From contig NC_064775.1 of assembly GCF_011397635.1 (NCBI RefSeq), positions 12,550,952 through 12,614,951 on the forward strand: a DNA stretch of 64,000 nt. Reading direction: 5' to 3'. The DNA comes from Epinephelus fuscoguttatus. Its lineage: Eukaryota > Chordata > Actinopteri > Perciformes > Serranidae. The position numbers and the translations under genes were made by a program. The notes under the pieces were generated by a model. It did not search any database and had not been told where the DNA came from. It was given only the letters and a program-made list of their open reading frames with translations. How positions within the stretch are numbered: the stretch's first letter is position 1; each line of letters starts with the position of its first letter. Positions 11,565 through 24,829 of this stretch are shown piece after piece.

Positions 11565-14500
11565 ATGGGGCCCAGCGCTGTGCTCTGTCTTTTAATGGCC
11601 GCCTCTGTCTGTGGAGAAGCTGCAGCAGAAAGAAATCTAGTATATGTGACTGTGGTGAGTAGTATTTATATTTAATGTAACGGTACGGAAGCTGTGTTGA
11701 GCTCTGCAGCGACTCGCCGCGTTTCCCTTCGGTGTGGACAGACGTCCACGGAACTGCACTCAAAATTTAAGAGGTTTTGCGTATTATTTGCTTCTCTGTA
11801 TACATGTGTATCTCTATGGACATGAATTAAGTCTGTCATAAAGAGTTAAGGTGTTTTAGTTAATTCGGCATAATAATAATTTACCTAGCAACACTATTTT
11901 TTTTAAGGAAGCTCAGTTTGTGTTTGGTTCACACCTCTTGCTCGTAATGCGTTAGAAGGCGAACAGGCAAGACCTTTGCAAAAGTTGACCTTTAATTTAC
12001 ATTAAATTGAACATTAAATGAATAGAAGTAAATTGGAAAAAGTATTAAAGTTATAAGACGCCAAGAAAAGAGCAAAGTCAGTCTTACAAAAGGACATAAC
12101 AGGAACTCTCTTCGCAAGTGCTGACACTTTAAATAAATCATGCCTTAAAAATAAGTCTCATAAACTCTCTTGTTGAGGTTATGTCTGTTGATCCTGCATT
12201 ACGAGCCTTATCTGTCTGACCTGTCACCTTTAGTCGCCGACTGAAAAGCAATTGTTACACACTTCTGTTGACAGAAACTGTTCACGTGGTGACAAGCCAC
12301 CTGTACTAACAATACAAACAACCAAACTACACTGGGGAATGGTATGCTGATTTTTTTTAGGGTCAGTGCTGGTTAGATTGATAATAATCTGGGTCATGTA
12401 CTCAAATGTAGCTCCTCTGATGCTGAGACTCATATCAGGAAAGCACTGGTTAAAGTATTTGCAGGTGCAGCTGCCTAGCCTTTATCCTGTTCATAGCTTA
12501 CCCGCAGGATCAGTTTGACCCATGGAAGAAAGGCAGTGTGGCAAGGCACACAAAAGTTATGTTGGCAGAGGAAGAATGAGCCACACACACTGACGTCAAT
12601 GCAAGATGATGCAGAACACAAGCAGGCAAAACTGAAACAGTAACATCAAGCTCTGTGCTTAATCTCAGTGCTGTCTGTTTATATGCAAAATTAATTTCAG
12701 GGATACAACATGAGTGCACCACAACTTTTCTGAGGCTTTTATTTTGTAAGAGGGTTTTAAATGGCTGTTTGTAGCATTATAGCTGGATTAAATGTTGTCG
12801 GTCTCTCTCACTGCCCATTATCTATACACAGTAGAAACCAGCACTAAAGCACCACTCCCAACTTAAGTGCATACATTAGCACATTTTCGCATGTCCTCCT
12901 TTTGTTGTGATATGTCTCAGTGTTAAATGAAAGCCAGTGACTTTTATCTGGCTGCCAGTTTTTTTAAAAGATCATAATCTCTCAAAGCTAACTCACTGTT
13001 TCGAGGATGAGTGGGTTCAGTTTCCCACCCTCTATCTTCTTCATGGAATGTGTCATGGATGTGAGAATTGGAATAGCATTGGACACACTCGTGTTTTTAC
13101 CATGTTACAGCCATGACACCAAGCATCTTGGTGTCACGGGGGTAAAATATGATGCTGAGAGGTGAGGGCAGTCAGTTCAAAAGGACAACATAGATTTTCT
13201 CATATGGAAGTTGCAACTGCAACTGAAGGAGTTAGTGTAACACGTTGTTCTTACTGCACCCATTCTTAGAAACGGTTACCTAGTAGCCTGCGAGACAGCC
13301 ATTAATGATCACGGAGCAGATAAGATTAGGAGTTCTACAGGGATAATCCACCCCTCAAATAGAGGTTACACACTTTTTCAGCTATTTTCAGCCAGATCGG
13401 TCATGCCTGCTCTCCACACCAGAGAGCCAGAAACTAGCACTTCTCTGAAGTGGCTCGGAGACTGAAACTGTTCTGCTTGAGTAGACAGCTGATGTGGTGG
13501 TTTCTCGTAACAGGACCTAATAGACTGGATGCAGATATTACTCTTAACCTCCATCATTTAATGGCTTTGACACTGTTCATTATCGTCCTTGACTTCCTTG
13601 TTTTGTTTCTGGGCATGCCCGTTGTATTTGGATTCCTCAGTTGAGATGTTTTATCTGTTTGTCTTCCCTGACAGTCTCTGACAAACACTTAGCAAGATCG
13701 TCACTATCAGCTGACTGGATTTTCTAGTAGCCAGTGACACAGATAAAACTAGGACAAAGCTTTTGGCTTGATTCAGTGTCAAAGGGCGTGCACAGTGGTT
13801 ACAAATGCTATAATGTCATAAGGTGGAACAATAAGCATCATTTTAGGAGTGATATCAAATGCAGATGTCTACCCTCAAACGGGGGGAAGTTGAGCCTCTA
13901 ATTAGGCCTGTCAAACACAAGTCACATGATGACAGAGTGGAAGTGTTATTTGCTGACAAATCACCCTTCCAGTCTGCTATAAAAACTTAATTTGGTAAAT
14001 ACATTCACATGTTCTCATCATGTGCGTTCTGCTGTTGAATTCATTTGCAACTCCATTTATCAGGCTTACAATATACGTCAATATGACATTGTATAGACAG
14101 TGATTCAGCTTGCCTGTAGAAAGACCCACCCATGGATGTCACCCATGGATATGCCATAGTGGAAGATTTTTATTTTGTAAAAAGGAAAACATGTGTTGCT
14201 AGTTGGGTGTTGCCTAACTGACATCTTTTCTCTCTCCCTTCCAGTTGTTTCGGCACGGTGACAGGTCACCAGTCAAAGCCTATCCTACCGACCCCCACCA
14301 AGAGAGCGACTGGCCACAAGGCTTTGGACAGCTGTCACAGGTATGATGAATATGTTACGTACTTTTTATTCTTCCCTGATATTGTTTGCTTACCTTTTTT
14401 TCCTCGCAAAATATGACAAACATATGCATGTGTCCCCGACAATTAAAGCATGAAAATAGCAGATGACTTTTATTTTGACAAAATAAAAGACATTCACGCT

Positions 14501-17500
14501 ATAAATTGACCCAGAAAAGGCACAAATTGGTGCAAAATTTTAACCAGAATAGAGGAAATTAAGTATGTGATTTTCAAACTTTCCCCCCAAACCCTCTGTT
14601 TCATGTGTCCCCCCCCACCAATATTAAAACAAATTTATGCATGCTATAATGTCATGCAAAAATCGTCCAGTTCGTGCCAGTGATCACAGCAGCAGGAAAT
14701 CTTTCTCCACTCTGTGACAGCTGTTTGGATGTCAATGTCTCACTTTAAGCTCACAAAGATTTTCTGCTCTACATTAGTGTACTAAAGTTTGAAAAATTAC
14801 CTCCACCCAGTGACGTCGACAGGAGTGTGATGGCCGTGTTTTTGTGTTTTTTCAGGAGGGGATGAGGCAGCACTTTGATCTGGGCCAGTTTTTAAGGAAA
14901 CGGTACAAAGGATTCCTCAGCGACTCCTACCAGAGACACGAGGTAAGCTTTCACATCACATGGCACCTCGCTAGGATGCTTACAGACAGGCGATAATTCA
15001 TATGAATATTTAGGAGAAGGGGCCCCTCAGCACATTGGTGTTATACAGGGTTCCCACTGCTGCTGGAATTCCTGGAGCATGATGGGGGAGTTTTCTTAGA
15101 GTCAGCCAAACTCTGTTGCCTTCCCTTCAAACTCTCCAGTATATTTGGACTTAACATACTTCACTGTGTCTGTTTCAAGGCTGTGATGACCATGCAACGG
15201 CTTGTAAATAAAGTTGATATCTCACTGGCCTTTGTCCTCAGATCTCTGTTCGCAGTACAGACTACGATCGCACCCTGATGAGCGCTGAGGCCAACCTTGC
15301 AGGTTTGAGCTTAAGCTAACTCCTCTTCCTCCTACGTCTCTTCCATCTAGCTACAGTACATCTTCCTGCTGTTTTTCTTCCTCATGTTAAGTCTTTTGCC
15401 ATCATTTAGGTCTCTACCCACCCAGTGGTCAGCAGGTCTTCAATCCAAACTTGCAGTGGCAGCCGATACCTGTGCACACGGTTCCACTACGTGAAGAGAG
15501 GGTATGTATACAGTATATGAAGGTTTTACCAGTGCTCCTCCTCACTGTGTTGTCTGAACTCTCTGTGTCTTTGTTTTTAGCTTCTGTCTTTTCCTCTGAG
15601 TGACTGTCCCCGCTACAAACAGCTGATGAATGAAACTGAGCACACAGAGGAATTTATCAATGTCACCATTAAATACAAGGTACAGGCATATTAATTCTAC
15701 GTCCTGATTATGTCGATCTTACACAGTTGGATTTTTTTCAAGTGTAAATATCTGAAAATGAATGTGTTCCTCTTTTCAGGACATTATAGAGCTGGTGAGG
15801 AATAAAACTGGATTGAATAAGACTACTGTGGAAACAGTCTGGAGTGTGTACGACACGCTCTTCTGTGAGGTGAAAGCACACACACACACACACAGAGTCA
15901 CAAACCACCACCAGCAAAAAACAAGCTTAAAGCGGAAGTGAAAAGCTTTGTAAAGCTTTTTGTAGGTATGGTAACAGCATATTTGTGTCATCACCGAAGG
16001 TTTATCTCCGGGTCGGAAAAGTGAAGCCAGTGCAGCAGTAATCTGGCTCACAGGATGTTTCATTTCAAAATAAGAGCGTCCTGTAACTTCTGATTCAAAA
16101 ACTGTTTGAATTTTGACAGAGACATTCATACAAGTCATGTGTTGACTTCTGGCGGGCTAGATAGTGACTGACCAAATTTCAGCGTGTGTTGGTTTTAGTC
16201 TTGTGACTGAGCCGACCTCATCAGTTTTTAAGGAGCACGTGGACAATTTGTCAAACAAGCTGCTAGAGGAACAGGACTGTGCAACTAGTAGCAGTTTCAG
16301 ATCTGTGTTTTTATGCTTCCATGCCGACAACAGCCGTGGCAGAGGGCATTATATTCCCAGGTTGTCTGGAAACATCTAGACCATCTATATCTATACCAAC
16401 GTCAGCGTCTATTACTCAAATATGCAGGGGTGCCCACATTATCATGAGTCAAATACACAAAAAAGTGTGAAATTTCAAGCATGAGCCAATTATGAAATCA
16501 GACAGCAGGGTCACTGAGTACAGTCACATGATAATTAAGCAACAGTGTGAGAGATGGTTGCAGAGAGAGAGGACTGCTGACAAAGTGCTATCAGGAACAA
16601 CAAGACAGTTTGTCAACTTTACGTCCCCCTCCAGACATGTTTTAGGGTGTGCTTATGTTAAAATTCTGTTTAACATGATTTCCCTAAATAATGGTTCAAG
16701 AATTAAAAACAGGCTTGAATCAGCATCTTGTATTTGTTCATGTTGTTTGTTAGCTTGCAGGCTAACTGGCAGTGGTTCACACAGCACTAGCGGTTGTGAA
16801 ACATACGATAATATTTGCTATGATGGGATTTTTCTGCAGATAGTTAGAGGAAGGAAGCTCCAAGATCCAATTTACATCCCAAAACTGCACACTCTAACAT
16901 GTTTGCTGTCAAAACTTTCACTATGCTAATGCTAACTCTGCTCTCTGTGCCAACAAGGCTGCTCTGCGCTAGAGGTTTTCAGGTTTCTATGAGTTATTGG
17001 CCTTGAACCTCAGATTTTAAGGAAGTGCATAGACATTTTCCCTTCAGCAGAGGAATGTGAAAACACCTCTCATGTGGTGGTGGACTTTAACTACTATTTG
17101 ATTAAAGCTTTTAGGCCTTTTTTTAGTCAACTGTCTCTCTCGTGGTTTTCTTATTTCCCTCTGTTGTGCTGTGTGTGTTTTCAGTCTCTTCACAACATGT
17201 CAGCTCCTGATTGGGTGACTCCTGATGTCATGGGGAAGCTCAGAGAGCTCAAAGACTTTGGATTTCAGGTAAAAACAGTAGCAATATCTGTGGTTTTATT
17301 AGTTTTGGTGCCTCATGATGGTCTAAATACATCTATTTTTGAGTTAAAAGTGTTGTAATGATAAAGTTTGATGTCCAATTTTCACAGGTTACATTTGGGT
17401 TCCACAAACAGCAAGAGAAGAGCCGGCTGCAGGGAGGTAGGTCATCCTTTTCATGGGATTTATTGACAATAGGCAGACCAAAGAATAACACCAGACCTAT

Positions 17501-18930
17501 CTTTTAAACACAGGATAAAATTCAGAACTCCTGTCTGTCTTTAAGGTATGCTGTTGGGTGAAATAGTGAAGAATCTTTCCAAGATGGCCGTCCCAGACCC
17601 AGAGCAGAAACTAAAAATGATGATGCTGTCAGCGGTAAGAATGACTTTTTGAACTAGAAAAGTACACTCAGTAGAGTCCAGACCTCTGCCAGGTGTGTCT
17701 GGGGGCACATTGAGCGCAGAGCAGGCTGTGTGTCCAGTGTGTATTCATGACAGTGGTGGAGTTACAGGGTGACAAAATGCAGGTTGCATTATCAAGATGT
17801 AACCGGAGTAGACAGGTTTTGTGGAGACAAACCTCGGACACAGTGTCTGGTAAAATCTCGAGCTACTTCTTTTTCCTTTTCCAAACAAAGAAGAGTCTCA
17901 CTCAGTTGTCCTTCCTGGTTCTGTTGCAGCCAAGACGGCGGCGAAGATAACAAAAATGTCAGGAGTGTTAGATTAAGAAAGATACACACACTCACACAAC
18001 CAGGCTTAGCATAGTTACCCATGTGTTCTGACTGTAGCTTCATATTCAGCACACAGATGTGAGAGTGGTTGATCATCTCAGTTAACTCTCCGCAAGATAT
18101 AAGTGCATTTCCCAAAATGTCAAACTATTTTTATTAATGTGTGTATGTGTGTCTATTCCTCAGCACGACACCACTGTAGCTGCCCTTCAGGCCAGCCTCA
18201 ATGTGTTCAGTGGAAGACAGCCGCCATATGCCTCCTGTCACATATTTGAGCTTTACAGGGACGACAACGGGTAAAACACACACACTTTGCACATTGCTAC
18301 CTCTATGATTTATACCACGAGTGACACAGCAACAGGCTATAAGTCACTTTAGGTGAAAGCTGGTGACATGAAGCTACAAACTGACACTCGGCACTTGTCT
18401 GACATTTTTTTTAGGGCTCTATTGATACGGTTAAGTGTCAACCAGTCATATGTTTCTGTGTCTAGCTGTGGTACTGTGTTATCATAGACTGTAAAACTCT
18501 CTCTTTGTGTCCACGCAGCTCTGCTTCTGTGTCGATGTTTTTCCGGAATAACAGCAAAGTGGAACCATACCCTATGCAGTTGCCAGGCTGCTCCCTTGAC
18601 TGCCCCCTGGATGACTTTGTGAGGATTACCAAGCTCTCTATTTCAGATGACAGGGACAAAGAGTGTCAATTGCCTGTAGAAGGGAGAGATAAAGGTAAAC
18701 ACACATTAAAAACTGAAGAGTGCTACAATAAAAAGAGATGACTGAAAGTGCCACTGCTGATCCATTCTCTCCATTTGTCTTCAGAAGTGATCATCAGTCT
18801 GGTGGTGTCCAGCTGCCTGCTCTTGTTCCTCATCGTCCTCCTCCTCGGCATCGTTTGTTGGCGGAAGGATCCAATCAGCAACCGGGGGTACCACCATGTG
18901 ATCAACGAGGAAGGTAGAGAGGAATCCTGA
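11565..18930 (+). CDS. acp2: Lysosomal acid phosphatase 2
   Basis: This is a histidine acid phosphatase that hydrolyses phosphomonoesters in the lysosome. Exons are 11565-11654, 14245-14340, 14856-14942, 15242-15302, 15410-15501, 15581-15679, 15780-15869, 17185-17268, 17388-17436, 17546-17634, 18164-18270, 18519-18694 and 18785-18930. All junctions are GT/AG and the phases agree, giving 421 residues (human ACP2 has 423). There is a signal peptide at about 1-20, and the catalytic RHGDRSP is at 33-39 with His34 as nucleophile. The second-half HD pair is at 280-281 (SAHDTT). Several N-glycosylation sequons are present (NET, NVT, NKT twice, NLS, NNS). A membrane span at about 375-399 leads to a cytoplasmic tail with GYHHV at 408-412, equivalent to the tyrosine sorting signal that sends ACP2 to lysosomes. 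The tail separates it from secreted prostatic-type enzymes; transmembrane ACP3 isoforms are the nearest alternative. It lies tail-to-tail with gpr137c. Confidence 0.93.
11655..14244 (+). other. acp2: acp2 intron 1
   Basis: This 2.6 kb intron runs between the signal-peptide exon and the catalytic RHGDRSP exon. I saw no coding exon and no clear mobile element. The 64-codon frame at 13450-13644 has no recognisable content. Confidence 0.6.
15870..17184 (+). other. acp2: acp2 intron 7
   Basis: A 1.3 kb intron with a short CA run just after the donor (about 15878-15894). Open frames here, up to 145 codons at 16492-16929, cross no splice signals that would fit acp2 and have no family resemblance. 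They are taken as chance. Confidence 0.55.
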
Positions 18931-20000
18931 CAGAAGCACAAACTCCTCCCTCGGAGATCTACAAGCCTGGTATCTTGGGACAGCAGCGATGATGATGAAC
19001 TTTAAACTCTAAAACTCCAGAGAGAGCTTTTTGATGGTTTCATCATCGCGTTCATTGTGGGACCCACAATTATTAGAATTTTTTTTTAGGTTTTTGTCCA
19101 TAATGACCCTGTTTCTATCGGGTCAGAGAGAGGAATTTAAAAAAACATTTAAACTTCAGATTTTAGACAAGCACAGCTTTTTCCTCGTCACTCTAAACTA
19201 ACATGAGTGATGAGGCATTGTTGAAGGGACCAGGTCTGATTGCTACATCAAGAAAACAGCAGGGAAAACTTTTGTATTTTAATAGTTTGGTAAAGTAACT
19301 GCTGTGTTCCCACGTCATCTGTTCGCATATCAGCCAAATGAGTTCATGAGTTCAACAAATATGTCCCAGATTTCTGCTCAGAAAGACACTATGTTCGTCA
19401 TTCAGTCTGCATTTTGGGGACTTGAATGGCTGCAGAAAAGTTTAGAGAGATGAAGAAAATAGTTGTGATTTTAAATGAAGAAAGAATGGTCTGGAAACGT
19501 AATGGAAAATGGTGAGCTCTAGGTAATGTCATTGCAAATTCTTGCAAGAACATCTATGTATTTTTTAGTGTTTTGCATCATGTTTTCCTCCTGGCAGGTC
19601 TGATTGTCCTTAAAAACAGCACAAGTAAGAGATGAAGATGAAATTAGCTAAAAATTCAGACCTCTTTTTAATGGACAGAGTAATTTTGTTTTGTATGCGT
19701 GTGATTCATTTGTATGCCCATATGTCGGTTTATTCATGATTCACCAGTTTTTGTGTACTGTGTGTGTGTATTGTCACTGACGCCTAATGACCGAGCTGCC
19801 TTAAATGTTTTAATATTGTTTGTTGAAGTTTTTGATTTGAACTTCTTCAAACAGGTGCATTTGATTTATCAAAGGAGTAACAGGGTGGTGTTGGACTGAA
19901 CAGAGAGCTGGTTACAGAGCTACATGACTGGAAGCATCCACCCCCCAAGTGTCCTTTGAACAAGACATGAAAACACCAGCGAAACAGCAAATAAAAGTAA
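18931..20000 (+). other. acp2: acp2 3' UTR
   Basis: The sequence after the TGA at 18928-18930 is T-rich with no further exon. The first good polyadenylation signal is AATAAA at 19990-19995, giving a 3' UTR of about 1.1 kb. A second AATAAA lies near 20555. Confidence 0.45.
19990..19995 (+). terminator. acp2: acp2 polyadenylation signal AATAAA
   Basis: This is a canonical AATAAA on the acp2 strand, about 1.06 kb after the stop codon, followed by T/G-rich sequence. It is the first canonical hexamer I noticed downstream of the gene. Confidence 0.4.
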
Positions 20001-20840
20001 AATAGATAATTTAGTTTTCTGTGTGTCAACAAGAATCAAATGTTTTGTGATAATATAAACCAGCTTCTTACAGAAATAGCTTACAGCTTCCATTAATGAT
20101 TAAACATGATTGCTTTTTTAATTGTGAATATGATCTTTGGAAACACTGGAAACCCATACATTTGTGTGTGTTTTTGAATCTGGATTAGATTTGAATTATT
20201 TAAAAAATGAAAACCTGTTTGTCTTTGAACAAGTCATTTAAAATGCAGAACATATATATTGGATGCTTTTCCTTGAGTGATATCAAAGATCATGAGCTGT
20301 GTACCTAGAATGTTCAGCACCCAGGGTTTTATACAACTTTGTTCACCTCTGGTCTTTGGATACAAACTAAAAATTAAATATATAACAGAGTAAAAATCCT
20401 AATGCAGGTTTGATCAGGATTTTGCTTTCCTGCAAGTCAGGATTCTGGACTTTTAATTAATCTCAGTCGAATAATTTCAAATTTCTTTCATGCTGTATGA
20501 AATTAATAATCAGACTTTGACAATTTGTTGCTTGTTAGTTGTTTTTTTCCCCCAGAAATAAACAGTCAATCATTGCGAATGTTGTTTGTAGAAACACAAC
20601 ATGGAAACAGCAGGTAACCTGTTTGCTTGTGGATCCTTTGTATGATGTGTTATGTCTCGGAGACGAGCTACAACACTTGGTCTCGTGTTGCAGGGAGTTG
20701 GCCAGCTGCTGTCTTGACTTAATTCTGCTGTTTCTTCAAATCTTGAAAACTGGTAAACTCAGCCACATGACAGCTGCAGGAGTAGTGCACTTCTGCTGGT
20801 GGTAATGTATTTGTATAATGTACCTTTTGTATAATGTTTC

Positions 20841-20862
20841 ATATATATATATATATATATTA
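20841..20862. repeat. (AT)n microsatellite between acp2 and gpr137c
   Basis: About 11 AT units sit in the gap between the presumed 3' ends of the two convergent genes. Confidence 0.85.
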
Positions 20863-20918
20863 ATTGGTTCAAAGACAAATTCTGGCTCACCTTTGTCTTA
20901 AAAACAGTGCAGTAGGCC

Positions 20919-20924
20919 TTTATT
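20919..20924 (-). terminator. gpr137c: gpr137c polyadenylation signal (candidate)
   Basis: TTTATT on the plus strand reads AATAAA on the gpr137c strand, 2.66 kb after the stop codon. The intervening sequence (20925-23579) has no coding exon and is A-rich on the plus strand (T-rich on the gene's strand), as fits a long 3' UTR. Nearer ATTAAA variants also exist, so the true end is uncertain. Confidence 0.35.
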
Positions 20925-23579
20925 TAAACATGGTAGTGCTTTTCTTGCATACATCGTTAGTGATCTGTCGCACAATAGGTTACATTCAATATGGCCACGG
21001 ATAAAACAATCCATAACATGAAACAATTCATAAAACAATTACCACTGCCATTTCGTAGCAGATAGAGCAACACTTTTACATAAATTATATCACCTCGGAA
21101 AGAAAATATGACACTGAGTTCTTGCACTCTGATGCAGAAGCATGCACTGCAGATGTTAATATTTCTGGTGAACAGCTGGACCCAACAACTTCATTTCCAT
21201 CACTGTGTTCCGGTGTCCTGTGAAACTTTTTGATACAAGTAATGTGTTTTTCCTTTCTTGTATTAAGTTAGAGTTTACATGGTCACTTACAGATCGAGTT
21301 TCATGACAGCTGAAGTCTGTTAAAGTACCGCGATGTTGGGGGGGCATTAGTCCAGATGTGTGCACTGATTTTGGTCTCAAAAACAAAAATGTTCCCTCAA
21401 ATTGAAATATTGCTGACAGGCTGCCGTCTGTCGTGAGATTGAGAAGATTTGCGCTGACATGAACATGAGAAAAAACCCCTATTAAATCTGTTAAACAATA
21501 AAAATCAATGTAAAACATGTATAAAAGCAAACTTCAAAAACTAAATTGTAAGATCACACACATACAGACATAAAAACCCACATGGATTAGAAATCGATTA
21601 ACTCGACATACAAACAATTAAAAACACGTCATCCAAACATCTCTTGTGCAAAAATATTTTCCTTAAGGAATGAAACTATTAGATATGATAAAATGTGATG
21701 GCACATTGATAATTTCCTTTCACAAAGGATAAATAGTCAAATATAGAATACAGACGATGATTGAAGAAAATACATAAAACAAGTAGGAGGTTCAATCCTA
21801 CATTTAGGCCTGTAGCCTTTTTCTCTTAAGGTGAATTTCTAAGTGCAAATTGTTGCCTCACAGCTCAGAAAGGATCAGATAACATAAGAGGTTTTTGGTC
21901 AAAACTATGTTTCAGACACATTTTCACCCTGTTAATGAACAATCTAAGGGTGGATCTCTACTCCAATATTGTAGGCCGATTTGATCCATGATACTGATAA
22001 TGCTACTGCCAAATTAAATCAATGATGTGTTTTTAATTCCCCACATTCAGCAACTTGACAGCATATGGCACTCCCTTTCTTGGGTTTTCACATAGTTTCC
22101 TCTGTATAATTAAGGGGAAGGAAACCTGGATCTGACCACTGTAGTATTCTCATCCAACAGCAGTGGCATGTTCCTGTAACTGAGCAGATTTTGTTAAAGC
22201 CTGAGTCGGTCATTATCTGTTGAAACTGTTTCTCCATCACTCATTGTCTCTATAAATGCATTCGTTTGATGTTTCACACATTTACGTATCCAAGCTTGTG
22301 CTGTTGAGATTGACAATAACACGCATATGGTAGCTACATATAAATTTCACATATTTTTTTTGCGACTGTAAGCAGTTTACATGGATGATTCTCGTGAAGA
22401 CTGAAATAAACTGACCAGTATTTTGATTACAGCCATGGAAACTGTAATAAGCATATTTCACACAACTAAACACAAATCCAGTACTGAGTAGGCAGGCTAA
22501 AGTGTCAAGCTTGCTAACGGCGTTTGTACAACTTTATGTTTCTGTGGCACCAAAATTAACAATCACTGTTTGAAAAAAATTAATGATAATTTGCCACCAA
22601 CAAGATAATATTACCAAGTCTTTGATGGAAGTTTATAATTAGCTTTTTGTATTTCAGTTTTTCTCGGTCACTGAGAACTTTCTCGATTAAACAGATAACA
22701 AGTGTGTTAGCGTTAGCGATAAGCTACCTCTCACTGCAGCAGCAGCCGATGGTAAATTAGCAACAGCTAATTCCTGTCGTGAGCTAAAAGTGAGAAACAC
22801 CATGAAATGCCCTTTGTAGACGCATATCATTTGGTTTTCATTGTCAGAAAAGACTTCATGAGGACCGAGGATGAAGCTTGCAAGCCAGCATCCTTCACTG
22901 TTCTTTTCCAGCCAAAATTGCCCCTTTTTAATGCTAATATGATTGCATCACGTGTGTCCATTGAAGACAGTCACGCAAACCATTTTTGACAACCATAGTT
23001 TGACCAGTGTCAAGTTAATAAAACGTCTTTACATCCAGAAATGTTGACTGACTGACCATGGTGGCTTCGGCATTAGCCAAATTAGCTAGCAAGCAACATG
23101 GCTTCTATCTGGAATGGTTCATTCCATAGAGAAGCACAACTAGATGAAATTTACAAGGAGAGGATAATGAAAGCGATGATTATCTGGTCCCTGATGATTC
23201 TTTGCAATGATAACCGACCAAACATTTAACAGAAAAAGGTTGGTCTTTGCAGTTTTGTGTAGGTGTGTTTGCCATATTAGTGCTATAACTCTTTTCCATG
23301 GCCTGCGCTTGCTTTCCTTCTGGTCCATACATGCCATGTAAAGGCATAGATGTCCTAACAATGCAGTTTATAATGGCACAACAACCTCTCTACTGATGCC
23401 ACCACATTTCTCTGGAATAAATTACATGAACCGATTTTTAGGCCCAACCTAATCCGGAGCAACGCCTCAGAATATCACTCAAAAGTACCTGCTTTGATGT
23501 ATCTGGGGTAGCAAAATGGTGACAAGAACACAGGAAACTGTTAGTTATTAGTCTTTCTCAATCTTAACATGGGCCCTGC
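20925..23579 (-). other. gpr137c: gpr137c 3' UTR (probable)
   Basis: These 2.7 kb between the gpr137c stop and the candidate polyadenylation signal have only short chance frames. I recognised no mobile element. Assignment as 3' UTR is inference from orientation and the hexamer. Confidence 0.4.
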
Positions 23580-24779
23580 TTAGTTCTGTGGGGTGCAGAA
23601 GTACGTTTGCGACCCACAGTAATAATTCTGTGGTGTGGAAAAGTAGTTACTGTGATGATGATGGTGGTAGTTGTTGTTCTGCGGGGTGGAGTAGTAGTTA
23701 TGGTGGTGGTGATTGTGACTCTGGATGTTTCCGTAGGCAAAGAGGAGGGGGGCTGTGGAAGATGGTGGTTGCAGGGCGGAGGCAACGCCTGCAGTCAGAG
23801 TCCCGTTGCGTTGGATAGAGCCGTACCAACTGGATGTACCCGGCTGGGGGGTTGTGGAGAGGAGACTGAGAGAAGGATTGAGAGGAGATGTTGAAGAAGA
23901 GGAAGTGAAAGTAAAATCAATCAAAAGTAATCTAGTGAGTCAGGGAATTGATTTTCCAATACAAAGCTTATAAGACTGTATTTAGGCTTGGGTGTGTGCC
24001 CACCTGGCCCGATCACTCCTACTGTTAATGCTCCTGGACAGGTCGTCGTCACTATCGTACCGTCGAGGGTTGTCAAAGAAATAAGCTCTGGAGCTGAAAC
24101 TGTGGCTGTTGACCATCCCTCCTGGAGCCTGAGAGTTAGAGAGATGTCCATTATACTTCACAGTTCTGTCTGAGAGATTACTGCTGGCACTTTTACTTTT
24201 AACATGTTATTTTACCAGGTTTTGGTTGGGTCTCTGGACTCTGAAGAAAACCACCACTAAACTTGTAGGTAGAAGCTCCCAGAAGAACAGAATGATCCCA
24301 AACACGATGTAGGCTTCGCCACTGATCTCCTGCACATCGGCCTGTAACACCCACAAACACAGTGTATAATATATTCATTACCTGAACCTTGAAAACATTA
24401 AACAACTGATAGAACAAACAAGCAAACCCCCAGAATATATTGGATATCATACGCTGGCAATTGTGCTCTTATTCGTTACTATATGTAACACGAATAAGGG
24501 GAAACACATGGTACACACACTCACAGACACATTTGCTGACTGTCTGGCAGCTGGCATGTAGACAGATTAAAGAAATCATTCATAATATCAGATTATGCCC
24601 ACAAATACACACAAACAAACATCCTTTAAAATGGGCTGTCTGCCTCAAGGCCTGAACCATGATGTAGGTCAGGAAACACACACACACACACACACACACA
24701 CACGGGAGTTATTTATAGCCAAACAAAGCCCTTTACCCCACTAAGCATTGCTTTCACAAATCTCCTAAGATAGACTGGC

Positions 24780-24829
<50 letters not shown>

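Noticed and set aside
16492-16929. 145-codon frame inside acp2 intron 7
   Set aside because: No domain and no splice sites compatible with acp2; the gene is complete without it.
23588-23894. Overlapping plus-strand frames rich in Val/Gly opposite the gpr137c last exon
   Set aside because: They are antisense shadows of the TPQN/His repeat.
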